Source: Leptolyngbya iicbica LK
GTDB taxonomy: Bacteria > Cyanobacteriota > Cyanobacteriia > Phormidesmidales > Phormidesmidaceae
Length of the DNA stretch: 64,000 nt
Direction: 5' to 3'
Assembly (NCBI RefSeq): GCF_004212215.1
Contig: NZ_QVFV01000003.1
Coordinates: 310,001-374,000 of the forward strand
Below the pieces are notes generated by a model, which did not search any database, was not told where the DNA came from, and was given only the letters and a program-made list of their open reading frames with translations. Below, piece after piece: positions 44,617-55,021 of this stretch. The translations under genes were made by a program, and so were the position numbers. Position 1 is the stretch's first letter; the number at the start of each line of letters is the position of its first letter.

Positions 44617-45246
44617 ATGTTGCATCGCATGTTTCCCACAGCAGGTTGGTTAGCGGCTCTATCGTTATCGGCGGCTTTGCTCCCCATCGGCACAGCCCAG
44701 GCGCAGTACACCGACTTGACTGAAAACCAGTCTTACATTCGGGGCTGTCGCCAAATTAAGCAAGGGGCGAACGCGATCGTTTACGACAATACCGACCTGG
44801 CGAATAAACCGGACAATCAAATCGGCACTTTATTTTCGGGTACGCAAGTGGTTTTGACGGGGGTGCTGCGGGAAACCAGCGACTACACTGCGGCCCAGGT
44901 GTATTTAGCGAATGACGATCTCACCACGACGCAACCCGTTGGGTGGGTCAATGCGAACCAGCTTGCTCCCTGCTCCGGCACGACTCCACCGCCAACCAGC
45001 AACACCTGCTTCCGGCCACGCACGACTCTGATCGTTCGCAGCGGTCCCAGTTTGAATGCCGCTAATACAGGTATGACCTTCACGCCAGCGTCGTTGATTA
45101 CGCCCCACACGCAACCGCCCAGCTTCGAAGTCAGCAGCGATGGTCGCGTATGGCTGCATGTTGATACTTATCGCGGCCCCAACTGGGTCGCCAGCACTGG
45201 CCCCAATGGCGCAGGCAGCAATCTTAATACGGAGCCGTGTCGATAG
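44617..45246 (+). CDS. Secreted protein with two SH3-like domains
   Basis: A 209-residue exported protein. The signal peptide (residues 1-29, cleavage after AQA) is followed by a first SH3-like barrel (Cys-containing GCRQIKQGANAIVYDN..., ending GWVNANQLAPC), a Thr/Pro linker, and a second barrel with the bacterial SH3 signature TTLIVRSGPSLNA. Paired cysteines (GC..., PC..., TCF, EPC) suggest disulfides in the periplasm. Bacterial SH3 domains commonly bind peptidoglycan. Single gene. Confidence 0.82.
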   Translation: MLHRMFPTAGWLAALSLSAALLPIGTAQAQYTDLTENQSYIRGCRQIKQGANAIVYDNTDLANKPDNQIGTLFSGTQVVLTGVLRETSDYTAAQVYLANDDLTTTQPVGWVNANQLAPCSGTTPPPTSNTCFRPRTTLIVRSGPSLNAANTGMTFTPASLITPHTQPPSFEVSSDGRVWLHVDTYRGPNWVASTGPNGAGSNLNTEPCR

Positions 45247-45451
45247 AGCAGGCCATGATGAACCTCTAAAAGCGCTATTTGAACAGCCGTCCGATCGCTG
45301 AGTCAGCGTTTCCCCGTTTTGACCTGGAGCGGCTGGGGCGGACTCGTTGGCCCGGCACTGTCGCCCTTGACGGCAAGGCGACGGTGACAGCGATCGCCTT
45401 CAGGAATGCTGTAAACTAGCCCGCAAATCGCTACTTTGAGGGCGCTTTTTC

Positions 45452-46375
45452 ATGGAATCCAGCTTTTTGACAACGGTCTTTTTGCCCCTAGCGCTGTTCA
45501 TCATCATGTTGGGCATGGGCTTGGGATTAACCCTGGCCGACTTTCGCCGCATTTTGACGGAACCCAAAGCCGTTGTGCTGGGATTGGCGGCTCAACTCAT
45601 CGTCTTGCCTGTGATTGGGTTTGCCCTGGCGGTAATTCTGCCATTGCCGCCAGAACTCGCCGTCGGCGTAATGATTTTGGCGGCTTGTCCGGGGGGACCA
45701 ACCTCCAATCTTTTGACTTATCTCGCCAAAGGTCGGATTGCGCTCTCCATCACGCTCACCGCGATCGGGAGCTTAATCACGGTCTTTACGATTCCCCTGG
45801 TCGTGAACGCAGCGATGGGCTATTTCATGGGAGTCGGCTCCGATTTACAACTGCCGTTTATCCAGACCGTGGTGCAGATTGCTGTCATTACGTTCGTGCC
45901 TGTCAGCTTGGGCATGTTGCTGCATCACTATGCTCCGCGCCTAGCCGCCACCGTCGAAAAGCAGGTGAAATGGCTCGCTCTAGTGTTTCTGGGGCTAGTG
46001 ATTGCCGGACTCTTGCTCAAAGAGCGCGACAACGTCCTGGGTTTCTTTGCCCAGGTGGGCTGGGTCACGGTGCCGCTCATCGTGCTGTCGATGTTGGCGG
46101 GCTGTGGGTTAGCGATCGCCGCCAAGCTCGATCGCCCCAGCACCACCGCCATCACGATTGAAGTAGGCATTCAAAATGGCACGCTGGCGATCGCGATCGC
46201 CAGCGCCCCCACTTTTCTCAACAATCCGACGATGGCCATTCCGGCTGCCATCTACAGTTTGATGATGTTTGTCATTGGCGGCGGCTTTGCATGGTGGGCG
46301 CAGCGCCATATGCCCCCCCTCAGTCCACTCACCAGCCCCCCAGAAGACGAAGAAGCCACCCTGTTGCGACGCTAA
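45452..46375 (+). CDS. Bile acid:sodium symporter (BASS) family carrier
   Basis: A 307-residue membrane protein with nine to ten spans. Family marks: GLTLADFRRI after span 1, AACPGGPTSNLLTYLAKG in the sodium-binding region and the second crossing segment EVGIQNGTLAIAIA. Plant and cyanobacterial members move pyruvate, 2-oxoacids, pantothenate or other organic anions with sodium. Substrate not assignable. It is followed 65-95 bases later by the binding-protein gene. A second, more divergent BASS protein is at 60597-61472. Confidence 0.9.
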   Translation: MESSFLTTVFLPLALFIIMLGMGLGLTLADFRRILTEPKAVVLGLAAQLIVLPVIGFALAVILPLPPELAVGVMILAACPGGPTSNLLTYLAKGRIALSITLTAIGSLITVFTIPLVVNAAMGYFMGVGSDLQLPFIQTVVQIAVITFVPVSLGMLLHHYAPRLAATVEKQVKWLALVFLGLVIAGLLLKERDNVLGFFAQVGWVTVPLIVLSMLAGCGLAIAAKLDRPSTTAITIEVGIQNGTLAIAIASAPTFLNNPTMAIPAAIYSLMMFVIGGGFAWWAQRHMPPLSPLTSPPEDEEATLLRR

Positions 46376-46470
46376 ACACCGTCCGATAAGGTGCCAATTG
46401 TGAGCCGCGATCGTAGGCATCGCCAAAATTAGCTGTAATAATGCTCAGAAGGAAAATCGACAGGAAGCAT

Positions 46471-48282
46471 ATGGTTGATTTTGGGGTTCGGAGCTGGCGT
46501 CTGAGTCGTCATTTACGGCAATACGGCAAACGGTGGCTGTTAGTCGTGTTGGCCTTAGTGGGCGCGATCGCCTTTGCCGGCTGCAATCCGTCACAATTCA
46601 CAACGGCGGAGGCCACCTCGTCACGCATCGTCTTTAGCTCCCTCGGCGACCCCAAAACCTTTAACCCCGCCCTCAGTCAGGAATATCCCAACATTTTTCT
46701 CTACACCTTTGAGGGCATGGTCACTCGGGATGGCATCACCGGGGAAATCGTGCCGCAAATGGCCGAATCTTGGGACATTTCCGAAGATGGCTTGACCTAC
46801 ACCTTCACCCTGCGCGAAGGATTGAAATGGTCTGACGGTGAACCGATCACCACCGACGATGTCATCTTCACCTACGACGACGTCATCTTCAATGAAGCGA
46901 TTCCGACCTCGGCGCGAGATGTGATGCGCATTGGCCCCGAAGGCAAACTGCCCAGCATCACCAAACTGGACGATCGCCGCTTCCAATTCACCCTGCCAGA
47001 GCCCTTTGCCCCGTTTTTAGAAACTACGGGCAATGGCATCCTGCCCGCCCACATCCTCCAAGACTCGGTCAACACGTTGGATGCAGAGGGCAGTCCCCAA
47101 TTCCTCTCCATGTGGACGACGGGCACCCCCCCCGAAGAAATCATTGGCAACGGCCCTTATCGCCTCAAGCAATATTTGCCGAGCCAGCGTGTCATTTTTG
47201 AGAAAAATCCCTACTACTGGCAAACCGACGATCAGGGCAACCAGCAGCCTTATATCGAAGAACTCGTTTGGCAGGTGATCGAGTCCACTGACAACCAGCT
47301 TTTGCAATTCCGGTCTGGCGGCCTTGACACCATTGGCATCGGCCCCGACGAATTTGCCCTGATGAAGCGTGAAGAAGAGCGCGGCAACTTCACCATTCAC
47401 GAAGGCGGACCCGCCCTGAGCACGTTATTTATCACCTTCAATTTGAATAAAGGGGTGCGGGATGGTAAGCCATTAGTCGATCCAGTGAAATCGAAATGGT
47501 TTAACTCCGTCGCCTTTCGTCAGGCGGTGTCGTATGCGATCGATCGCCAAACCATGATCAACAACATCTATCAGGGCTTGGGCGAACCGCAAACGTCACC
47601 GCTACCGGTCCAAAGCCCGTTTTATGCCAGTCCCGCCGATGGCATGCCCACCTATGAGTACAGCCAAGAGAGAGCGCGCGCACTTCTAGAGTCCGACGGC
47701 TTTCAGTACAACGCCGCCGGGGAACTGCTAGACGCCGAGGGCAATCGCGTTCGCTTTACGCTACTCACCAACTCGGGCAACAAAATTCGCGAAGCGACCG
47801 GTGCACAGATCAAGCAAGACCTGAGCAAAATCGGCATCCAGGTCGACTTTCAGCCCATCAGTTTTAACGCTTTGGTCACCAAACTCAGCGACAGCCTCGA
47901 CTGGGAAGCTCACATCATCGGCTTTACAGCGGGCTTAGAACCCAATGGCGGGGCCACCGTCTGGCTGCTTGATGGCTCTCTTCATGCCTTTAATCAGCAG
48001 GCCCTGGCGGGGCAAGAACCCCTCACCGGCTGGGAAGCTGCCGATTGGGAAAAAAGCATTGCCGACATCTACATCCAAGCGGCGCAAGAAGTCGATCCAG
48101 AAAAGCGCAAGGCGCTGTATTTCGAGAGTCAACGCTTGACTCAGGAATATCTGCCCTTTATCTATCTGGTCAATCCCCTCAATCTCGGTGCGGTGCGCAA
48201 CACCATTGAGAATGTGAACTACTCTGGCATCGTCCGCCCGTTTGCCCTGTGGAATGTGCAAGAACTGAAACGCACCGAATAG
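46471..48282 (+). CDS. Oligopeptide-type ABC substrate-binding lipoprotein
   Basis: A roughly 603-residue extracytoplasmic binding protein of the SBP_bac_5 (DppA/OppA) family. A basic N-region leads to a hydrophobic stretch and lipobox FAGC with the lipidated Cys at 38. Family segments include GDPKTFNPALSQEY, TYTFTLREGLKWSDGEPIT, GNGPYRLKQYLPSQRVIFEKNP and FRQAVSYAIDRQTM. It should bind peptides, nickel complexes or similar. An ATG at 46441 is in frame; 46471 is preferred because CAGGAAG precedes it. The permeases and ATPases are not adjacent, common in cyanobacteria where these genes are scattered. Confidence 0.9.
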   Translation: MVDFGVRSWRLSRHLRQYGKRWLLVVLALVGAIAFAGCNPSQFTTAEATSSRIVFSSLGDPKTFNPALSQEYPNIFLYTFEGMVTRDGITGEIVPQMAESWDISEDGLTYTFTLREGLKWSDGEPITTDDVIFTYDDVIFNEAIPTSARDVMRIGPEGKLPSITKLDDRRFQFTLPEPFAPFLETTGNGILPAHILQDSVNTLDAEGSPQFLSMWTTGTPPEEIIGNGPYRLKQYLPSQRVIFEKNPYYWQTDDQGNQQPYIEELVWQVIESTDNQLLQFRSGGLDTIGIGPDEFALMKREEERGNFTIHEGGPALSTLFITFNLNKGVRDGKPLVDPVKSKWFNSVAFRQAVSYAIDRQTMINNIYQGLGEPQTSPLPVQSPFYASPADGMPTYEYSQERARALLESDGFQYNAAGELLDAEGNRVRFTLLTNSGNKIREATGAQIKQDLSKIGIQVDFQPISFNALVTKLSDSLDWEAHIIGFTAGLEPNGGATVWLLDGSLHAFNQQALAGQEPLTGWEAADWEKSIADIYIQAAQEVDPEKRKALYFESQRLTQEYLPFIYLVNPLNLGAVRNTIENVNYSGIVRPFALWNVQELKRTE

Positions 48283-48798
48283 CCATCGAGAGGGGAGCAG
48301 CCCATTAATACAACCGCCTCGGCTATTCACGATGGGGCACTCATGCGCAACCGACCGACCGGCCCATGCCCGCCCTCAAGCAGGGTCGGCAAGCGCGATC
48401 GCGGGCAACTCGCAACGTTTATTCTTTTTATGCCAAAAATAGGCATTTTTAATGACGCTACAAAACTTCAAACAAATCCAGCAATCAGGCCAAAAGACGT
48501 TGCGAATTGTTACGCATGGCGCTGTACCCCTTATCTGACAAGGTTTTTCTGCTACAAGGTTGATAGGTTTCTCAACCTTTTTAGCTCTGTGCTAGCAGCT
48601 TCTGTACACGCATTGTTGGGTTTTGTAAATAGCCTTCTGCTGAATAAAAATCCAGCCATTTAGAGTTGTTACCGGAAGCTCATCGCCACCCCTGAGACCA
48701 AACTGATGGGATGAAGGGTGGCGGCAAACGTCAGGCTTGAGGGTTGACTAGCCAAGTCATTTTGGGATCTAGATACGTCACAAAGGAGTCATCACTGC
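48283..48798. other. Upstream region of chlH
   Basis: 516 bases. It includes the leader stem listed separately. TTGACT near 48743 could be a -35, but the next TAGATA is too far (20 bases) for a standard promoter. A plus-strand ORF (48343-48663) is not protein-like. Confidence 0.45.
48684..48723 (+). promoter_or_regulatory. Possible leader hairpin of chlH
   Basis: CGCCACCC (48684-48691) and GGGTGGCG (48716-48723) form an eight-base perfect stem 75 bases before the chlH start, in a position suitable for a leader structure or operator. Confidence 0.3.
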
Positions 48799-51700
48799 AT
48801 GTTCACCAACGTCAAGCCCACTGTGCGCCACATTGCGCCCGATGATCTGAACGGGCGATCGCTGGTAAAGGTGGTCTACGTGGTGCTGGAGCCTCAGTAC
48901 CAGAGCGCTCTTTCGTCGGCCATTCGGGCAATTAACAGCAACAACTCGGAAGTTGCGTTTGAAGTCAGCGGCTATTTAATCGAAGAGCTCCGCAGTCAGG
49001 AGAACTACGAAGCCTTTAAGCAAGACATTTCGGAAGCGAATATTTTCATCGCCTCGCTGATCTTTATTGAAGACCTGGCCGACAAGGTCGTGGAAGCGGT
49101 GCAGCCCCATCGCGACAACTTGGATGCTGCCGTTGTCTTCCCCTCCATGCCCCAGGTGATGCGCCTGAACAAGATGGGCAGCTTCTCGATGGCGCAACTT
49201 GGCCAGTCCAAGAGCGTCATTGGCGAATTCATGAAGAAGCGCCGCCAAAAGAAGGGCAGCGGCTTTGAAGACGCCATGCTGAAGCTGCTGCGGACGTTGC
49301 CCAACGTGCTGAAATACCTGCCGGTGGAAAAGGCCCAGGATGCCCGGAACTTCATGCTCAGCTTCCAGTATTGGCTGGGCGGCTCCCCGGAAAACCTGGA
49401 AAACTTCTTCCTGATGTTGGCCGATCGCTACGTCTTCACCGACCACGCCATTGAGGGCGCACCTCAGGTCGAGATTGGCGACTATGCCGAGCCCGTGACG
49501 TTCCCCGATGTGGGCATCTGGCACCCGATGGCGACTCAAATGTTCGAAGATCTCAAGGAGTATCTGAACTGGTATGAGTCCCGGAAGGATCTGCCGGAGG
49601 ATCTGCGGGATCCCCTGGCTCCCTGTGTGGGTCTGGTGCTTCAGCGGACGCACCTCGTCACCGGGGACGAAGCCCACTACGCGGCGATGGTGCAAGAGTT
49701 GGAATATTACGGGGCGCGAGTGATTCCCGTATTCTCCGGCGGTCTGGACTTTGCCAAGCCGGTGAACGAGTACTTTTTCGATCCCCTGGATAAGGATCGG
49801 GCGATCGTTGATTCCGTCGTGTCTCTGACGGGCTTTGCACTGGTCGGTGGACCGGCACGGCAGGATCATCCGAAGGCGATCGAAACCCTGCGCCGCCTGA
49901 ACCGCCCCTACATGGTGGCGCTGCCCCTCGTCTTCCAAACCACTGAGGAGTGGGAAGAGAGCGACCTGGGTCTGCACCCGATTCAGGTGGCGTTGCAGAT
50001 GGCGATTCCCGAGTTGGATGGCGCGATCGAGCCCATCGTCCTCTCCGGTCGCGACGGCATGACGGGCCGCGCCATCACCCTGCAAGACCGCATCAGCTCT
50101 ATCGCGCAGCGGGCAATCAAGTGGGGCAACCTGCGCCGCAAACCCAAGCTCGACAAAAAGCTGGCAATCACCGTCTTCAGCTTCCCCCCGGATAAGGGCA
50201 ACGTCGGTACTGCCGCGTATCTGGACGTCTTCGGCTCCATCTACAAAGTGCTGGAAGCCATGAAAGGCAACGGCTACGACGTGCAGGATCTGCCCGAGTC
50301 GCCAGAAGCCCTGATGCAGGAAGTCATCCACGATGCCCAGGCCCAGTACGCCAGCCCTGAGCTGAACGTGGCTTACCGCATGTCCGTCCCTGAGTACGAG
50401 GAGCTGACCCCCTACTCCACCCGGTTGGAAGAAAACTGGGGTGCGCCTCCCGGACATCTGAACACTGACGGGCAAAACCTGCTGGTGTACGGCAAGGCAT
50501 TTGGCAACGTGTTCATCGGCGTGCAGCCCACCTTTGGCTACGAAGGCGACCCGATGCGGCTGCTGTTCTCCCGGTCCGCCAGCCCCCACCACGGCTTTGC
50601 GGCCTACTATACCTACCTGGAGAAAATATGGGGCGCGGACGCGGTGCTGCACTTCGGGACCCACGGTTCGCTGGAATTCATGCCCGGTAAGCAGATGGGC
50701 ATGTCCGGCACCTGCTACCCCGATAGTCTCATCGGCACTACGCCGAACCTCTACTACTATGCGGCGAACAACCCCTCCGAGGCGACGATCGCCAAGCGAC
50801 GCGGCTACGCCGAAACCATCAGCTACCTCACCCCGCCCGCTGAGAACGCCGGACTGTACAAAGGGCTGAAGGAACTGAGCGAACTGATCGGCTCTTACCA
50901 GTCCCAAAAGGACAGCGGTCGGGCAGTGCAGATTGTGAACGCGATCGTGGAAACGGCGCGGGTCTGCAACCTGGATCGCGATGTGGAGTTGCCGGAAATC
51001 GACGCCAGCGAAATGTCCGAGGGCGATCGCAGCAACCTGGTCGGCAAGATCTACATCAAGCTGATGGAAATTGAGTCGCGCCTGTTGCCCTGCGGCCTAC
51101 ACGTCATTGGTAAGCCCCCGACCGCTGAGGAGGCGATCGCCACCCTGGTCAACATCGCCGGACTGGACCGCGAAGAAGAAGGCATCATGAGCCTCCAGCG
51201 CGTGATCGCCGAAAGCATCGGTCGCGATATCGACGAAATCTACGCCAACAGCGATAAGGGTGTCCTCGATGACGTGCAACTGCTGTACGACATCAACCAG
51301 GCGGTGCGCGATGCCGTCGGTGCCCTCGTCCACGAACAGGTAGACGCCGAAGGTCGTGTGTCGATGGTGTCGCGCCTGAACTTCCTCAACATTGGCCGCA
51401 AGGAGCCCTGGGTCAAGGCGCTCCACGATGCGGGCTACACCAAGGTGGAAGGGGAAACCCTCAAGCCTCTGATGGAATTCCTGGAGTTCTGCCTGGAGCA
51501 GGTCTGCGCCGACAACGAATTGGGCGCATTGCTCAAGGGTCTGGAAGGCGAGTACGTCCTCCCCGGCCCCGGCGGCGACCCCATCCGCAACCCCGACGTA
51601 CTGCCCACGGGCAAGAACCTGCACGCGCTGGATCCCCAGGCGATTCCTACCCTGGCGGCGGTGCAGTCCGCGAAGATTGTGGTCGATCGCCTCCTCGAAC

Positions 51701-52797
51701 GCCAAAAGCAGGAAAACGGCGGTCGCTACCCCGAAACCATCGCCACCGTCCTCTGGGGCACCGACAACATCAAGACCTACGGCGAATCCCTGGCGCAAAT
51801 GCTCTGGTTCGTCGGCGTCAAGCCCGTCCCCGATGCCCTCGGTCGGGTCAACAAGCTGGAGTTGCTCTCGCTAGAAGAACTCGGTCGTCCCCGCGTCGAT
51901 ATTGTGGTGAACTGTTCCGGTGTCTTCCGCGACCTGTTCATCAACCAGATGGCCCTGCTCGATCGCGCCGTGAAAATGGCCGCCGAAGCCAACGAGCCTT
52001 TGGAAATGAACTTCGTCCGCAAGCATGCCCTGGAGCAAGCGGCAGAAATGGGCTGCGACCTGCGGACGGCAGCGACCCGAATCTTCTCCAACGCCTCCGG
52101 CTCCTACGCCTCCAACGTCAACCTGGCAGTGGAAAACAGCAGTTGGGAAGAGGAAAGCGAACTCCAGGAAATGTACCTGAAGCGCAAATCCTTCGCCTTT
52201 AACTCCGACAACCCCGGCGTCATGGACGAATCGCGCGGCATCTTTGAGTCCTCGCTGAAGAAGGCGGAAGTCACCTTCCAAAACCTGGACTCTTCGGAGA
52301 TTTCGCTGACGGATGTGTCCCACTACTTCGACTCTGACCCCACCAAGGTCGTCGCGAGTCTGCGGGGCGACGGCACCAAGCCCGCCTCCTATGTGGCCGA
52401 CACCACCACCGCCAACGCCCAGGTGCGCACCCTGTCGGAAACGGTCCGCCTGGATGCCCGCACGAAGCTGCTAAATCCCAAGTGGTACGAGGGCATGCTT
52501 TCCCACGGCTACGAAGGCGTGCGGGAACTCTCGAAGCGTCTGGTGAACACGATGGGCTGGTCGGCAACGGCGGACGCGGTGGATAACTGGGTTTACGAAG
52601 ACACCAACACCACCTTTATCAAGGATCCGGAGATGTGCAAGCGCCTCATGGATCTCAACCCGAACTCCTTCCGCCGCATGGTCTCGACCCTGCTGGAAGT
52701 GAACGGGCGCGGCTACTGGGAAACCAGCGATGACAACATCGAACGGCTGCAAGAGCTGTACCAGGAAGTCGAAGACCGCATCGAAGGCGTCGAGTAA
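48799..52797 (+). CDS. chlH: Magnesium chelatase subunit H
   Basis: A 1332-residue ChlH, the porphyrin-binding catalytic subunit that inserts Mg into protoporphyrin IX with ChlI and ChlD, the first committed step of chlorophyll synthesis. Full length for the family. Visible landmarks include the DUF3479-type N-terminal domain ([17 protein letters not shown]), the CobN/Mg-chelatase core with [22 protein letters not shown] (conserved His/Glu), [20 protein letters not shown], and [21 protein letters not shown] sits nine bases before the ATG. Strong hairpins follow the stop. chlD and chlI are not in the window. The heme branch is represented by ctaA/ctaB 30 kb away. Confidence 0.97.
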   Translation: MFTNVKPTVRHIAPDDLNGRSLVKVVYVVLEPQYQSALSSAIRAINSNNSEVAFEVSGYLIEELRSQENYEAFKQDISEANIFIASLIFIEDLADKVVEAVQPHRDNLDAAVVFPSMPQVMRLNKMGSFSMAQLGQSKSVIGEFMKKRRQKKGSGFEDAMLKLLRTLPNVLKYLPVEKAQDARNFMLSFQYWLGGSPENLENFFLMLADRYVFTDHAIEGAPQVEIGDYAEPVTFPDVGIWHPMATQMFEDLKEYLNWYESRKDLPEDLRDPLAPCVGLVLQRTHLVTGDEAHYAAMVQELEYYGARVIPVFSGGLDFAKPVNEYFFDPLDKDRAIVDSVVSLTGFALVGGPARQDHPKAIETLRRLNRPYMVALPLVFQTTEEWEESDLGLHPIQVALQMAIPELDGAIEPIVLSGRDGMTGRAITLQDRISSIAQRAIKWGNLRRKPKLDKKLAITVFSFPPDKGNVGTAAYLDVFGSIYKVLEAMKGNGYDVQDLPESPEALMQEVIHDAQAQYASPELNVAYRMSVPEYEELTPYSTRLEENWGAPPGHLNTDGQNLLVYGKAFGNVFIGVQPTFGYEGDPMRLLFSRSASPHHGFAAYYTYLEKIWGADAVLHFGTHGSLEFMPGKQMGMSGTCYPDSLIGTTPNLYYYAANNPSEATIAKRRGYAETISYLTPPAENAGLYKGLKELSELIGSYQSQKDSGRAVQIVNAIVETARVCNLDRDVELPEIDASEMSEGDRSNLVGKIYIKLMEIESRLLPCGLHVIGKPPTAEEAIATLVNIAGLDREEEGIMSLQRVIAESIGRDIDEIYANSDKGVLDDVQLLYDINQAVRDAVGALVHEQVDAEGRVSMVSRLNFLNIGRKEPWVKALHDAGYTKVEGETLKPLMEFLEFCLEQVCADNELGALLKGLEGEYVLPGPGGDPIRNPDVLPTGKNLHALDPQAIPTLAAVQSAKIVVDRLLERQKQENGGRYPETIATVLWGTDNIKTYGESLAQMLWFVGVKPVPDALGRVNKLELLSLEELGRPRVDIVVNCSGVFRDLFINQMALLDRAVKMAAEANEPLEMNFVRKHALEQAAEMGCDLRTAATRIFSNASGSYASNVNLAVENSSWEEESELQEMYLKRKSFAFNSDNPGVMDESRGIFESSLKKAEVTFQNLDSSEISLTDVSHYFDSDPTKVVASLRGDGTKPASYVADTTTANAQVRTLSETVRLDARTKLLNPKWYEGMLSHGYEGVRELSKRLVNTMGWSATADAVDNWVYEDTNTTFIKDPEMCKRLMDLNPNSFRRMVSTLLEVNGRGYWETSDDNIERLQELYQEVEDRIEGVE

Positions 52798-52806
52798 GCG
52801 CAAAAA

Positions 52807-52858
52807 AGGGAACGGTTCCCTGAGCGACTTAAAGGGGTAGGCGATCGCTTGCCCCTTT
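52807..52858 (+). terminator. Two hairpins after chlH
   Basis: AGGGAAC-G-GTTCCCT (52807-52821) is a perfect stem preceded by an A run. A second near-perfect palindrome (52831-52858) with AAAGGGG/CCCCTTT arms carries a HIP1 octamer at its tip. Together a likely terminator or 3' stabiliser. Confidence 0.65.
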
Positions 52859-52895
52859 CCGCTATATTTGAGCCCACGTGATGTGACGAATTGCC

Positions 52896-53501
52896 ATGAC
52901 GTACGCCCCCTCTCAACTGCTGACCTTTGAAGCTTTCCTAGCTCAGTACCGCGACGAGCCAGCCTTTGAACTGGCTGACGGAGAACTCATTGATATGGAA
53001 CCGACTGGCCCTCATGAAGCGGTTGCGGGAAAAGTGGCCAGCAGGCTTAACCTGGCCATTGACCGGATGAGTACTGATTGGTTGATTCCCCGAACGTGCA
53101 TTTTAAGACCCTTTAGTGACCAAGCCACTGCGAGACGCCCCGATGTCACCGTATTGGATGAAAGTGCATTAAGAGACGAGCCATTATGGGAGCGAGAGCC
53201 AGTCATCACCCAAAGCACTTCAGTCAAGCTGGTAGTCGAGGTCGTCAGCACTAACTGGGAAACCGACTATGCCCGCAAGGTTGAAGAGTACGCGCTGATG
53301 GGCATTCCTGAATATTGGATTGTGGATTTTCGGGGACTGGGTGGTGTGGCGTTTATTGGTCGGCCCAAACAGCCCACATTCACAGTATGTCAGCTCGTCA
53401 ATGAGGACTATGTAAAAAGCACATTTCGGCTCGGGCAGGAAATCGTCTCTCCAGCATTTCCCGACTTAGCCCTAAAGCTGAATGATGTAATGCCTTTGTG
53501 A
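52896..53501 (+). CDS. Uma2-family (DUF820) endonuclease-like protein
   Basis: A 201-residue member of the same family as the gene at 39132-39734, but only distantly similar. Core elements: LTFEAFLAQYRDEPAFELADGELI, RRPDVTVLD (active-site Asp), KLVVEVVSTNWETDYARKVEEY (Glu followed by the conserved Ser, Asp, Lys and Tyr) and GIPEYWIVDFRG. It has its own start after the chlH terminator and an IS630 copy 70 bases downstream of its stop. Function of the family unsettled. Confidence 0.9.
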   Translation: MTYAPSQLLTFEAFLAQYRDEPAFELADGELIDMEPTGPHEAVAGKVASRLNLAIDRMSTDWLIPRTCILRPFSDQATARRPDVTVLDESALRDEPLWEREPVITQSTSVKLVVEVVSTNWETDYARKVEEYALMGIPEYWIVDFRGLGGVAFIGRPKQPTFTVCQLVNEDYVKSTFRLGQEIVSPAFPDLALKLNDVMPL

Positions 53502-53584
53502 TACTAAAGCCGTCTGAAATAATTATCTTGGAGCAGGCTAAAGTTTTTATCTACTGCAACTTATGAGTCTGGATACAGCATTTC

Positions 53585-54112
53585 TCACTCTAGTGAGGTG
53601 CAGTAGCAGCAATTTGTAAACCAGTTTTTAATGTCTGTCAAAGAAACTTCCTTGAATGCCTTTTCTAAGGCTTTTGCTAAGTCGGGATACGTTCTTGCTT
53701 CAAGTGACCGTAGTATCGACTTGACCTTTGACCAGAAATTCTCAATCGGCGAGAACTCAGGTGAGTAAGGTGGCAAATAAATGAGTGAGGCTCCCGCCTG
53801 ATGAATCATATCCTCAATTTCTTTACCTAAATGAATAGAGCAGTTATCCATGATTACCCAAGCTCCTGGCCATAACTTTGGCACTAGCCGCTGGGAGATG
53901 AAAGCCTCAAAGGTCAAGCCATCAAAGGCCCCCATGATACTTGCACTAGCTAATAATCCAGTTAAGCTCAGGGCTCCGACCACGGAAACATTCTGACCTC
54001 TTTTCTGAGGTCGTTTGCCATGAGCACGTTGACCTTTAGGAGCGCGCGCCCGGAGTCGAGTCAAAGCCAGATTCACTCCAGATTCATCAATAAAGATGAG
54101 GTTTTTAGCCAA
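53585..54112 (-). CDS. IS630 transposase, ORF B (DDE catalytic part)
   Basis: 175 codons from the nominal start, but expressed by fusion to ORF A. The catalytic triad is visible: Asp in NLIFIDESGVN, Asp in WVIMDNCSIH, Glu in SPIENFWSKVKS. The frame continues upstream of its first start codon without a stop (KKTFHADEKESERVQLKR), joining ORF A at the A8 tract. Intact. Confidence 0.9.
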   Translation of the reverse strand: MAKNLIFIDESGVNLALTRLRARAPKGQRAHGKRPQKRGQNVSVVGALSLTGLLASASIMGAFDGLTFEAFISQRLVPKLWPGAWVIMDNCSIHLGKEIEDMIHQAGASLIYLPPYSPEFSPIENFWSKVKSILRSLEARTYPDLAKALEKAFKEVSLTDIKNWFTNCCYCTSLE

Positions 54113-54147
54113 AATCCCTCGTACTAACTGCCAAAACTCTACCCGCT

Positions 54148-54540
54148 TTAGCTGGACGCGCTCACTTTCCTTTTCGTCGGCGTGGAACGTCTTTTTTTTA
54201 CGGTCAGGTCAAGCTTTTTAAGAGCTCGATTAATGGTTGAAGTACTGACCCAGAGGTCAGTTTTTGCCGCCAGTTGTACTCGTAGTTCTGCCAGGGTCGC
54301 GTCATTTTGCGCTGCCACTAATTGTTGCAGCACATCGAGATGTACACTCGTGAGCTTTGGGGGTGTCTGCTGCGTTCGGATTTTGGGGGCGAAGGAATCG
54401 GTTTCTCGATATTGCTTCAATAACTTCTGAACAAAGCTTGGGGCAACCCCAAATCGTCTTGCTAGCTTTCGTTGCGAAATCGATTCGTCTTCATGTGCCT
54501 TGATGATTTTTCGACGGAACTCGATAGAGTAAGCTTTCAT
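54148..54540 (-). CDS. IS630 transposase, ORF A (DNA-binding part)
   Basis: 130 codons with a helix-turn-helix of the IS630/Tc1 type (FRRKIIKAHEDESISQRKLA, RRFGVAPSFVQKLL) and a second helical region (ISTSTINRALKKLDL-like). Near its end lies a run of eight A's on the coding strand (T8 at 54192-54199). Slipping back one base there joins VKK to KTFHADEKES and the catalytic ORF; without slippage translation ends at KRKVSASS. Confidence 0.9.
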   Translation of the reverse strand: MKAYSIEFRRKIIKAHEDESISQRKLARRFGVAPSFVQKLLKQYRETDSFAPKIRTQQTPPKLTSVHLDVLQQLVAAQNDATLAELRVQLAAKTDLWVSTSTINRALKKLDLTVKKRRSTPTKRKVSASS

Positions 54541-54603
54541 CCCTGTCTCTTAGCAAATTCCAAAACATACTAAGTGTATCTCACGAGACTGGAAAAGGCT
54601 GTA

Positions 54604-55021
54604 TAGTAGCCGGACATCAAACTCTATGCGCAATCCAATCAAACAAAGCGTTCTATTTGATTGATCGTTCTAGCGGCTTATTTTTCTCTACTGGAAGTAT
54701 CCACAGATGATGACAACTGGCATCGCTGATGCAGTGGGGCAGCGATCATAAAACTTGTGAATTTGAGTAATGAACTTTTGCCATCTTTACGGAAAACCCC
54801 GCACAATTACGGAAGACAGGGATGTATATTTTCGCAGCACTGCCGTATTTTTGCGCAGATTCTCGCACCACAGGGATCGTTTACAGTGACGGATTAAGTC
54901 ATTTAAGGCTGGGATGGGTTGAATTTTAATTAAATCTGCGAAGCTCTCCGACTACTGCATCTACTTATAATTTGCGTAAAGGCAGTGTATTGATTGTCTT
55001 TTTGAACTTGCAGGCCAGTTC
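54604..55021. other. Upstream region of the GGDEF gene
   Basis: 418 bases to the right of the IS630 copy. AT-rich, with a perfect -10 hexamer near its end (listed separately). No gene. Confidence 0.5.
54966..54971 (+). promoter_or_regulatory. -10 element upstream of the GGDEF gene
   Basis: A perfect TATAAT, 50 bases before the ATG. No convincing -35 lies 16-18 bases upstream, so an activator may be needed. Confidence 0.4.

Larger units (their letters stand above)
53574..54603 (-). mobile_element. IS630-family insertion sequence, intact ends
   Basis: An element of about 1,026 bases (53576-54601) flanked by a duplicated TA at each end (53574-53575 and 54602-54603), as IS630/Tc1 elements require. 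The imperfect terminal repeats start CAGC..TTT and share C, CT, GTGAG, T and CA positions over about 30 bases. Two ORFs encode one transposase by -1 frameshift. No HIP1 sites inside. Inserted between Uma2 and the GGDEF gene without breaking either. Confidence 0.9.

Noticed and set aside
48976-50907. Very long open frame (643 codons) on the strand opposite chlH
   Set aside because: It lies wholly inside chlH, which is certain. The product is His/Gln/Val-rich with no domain; long antisense frames are expected in GC-rich coding DNA.
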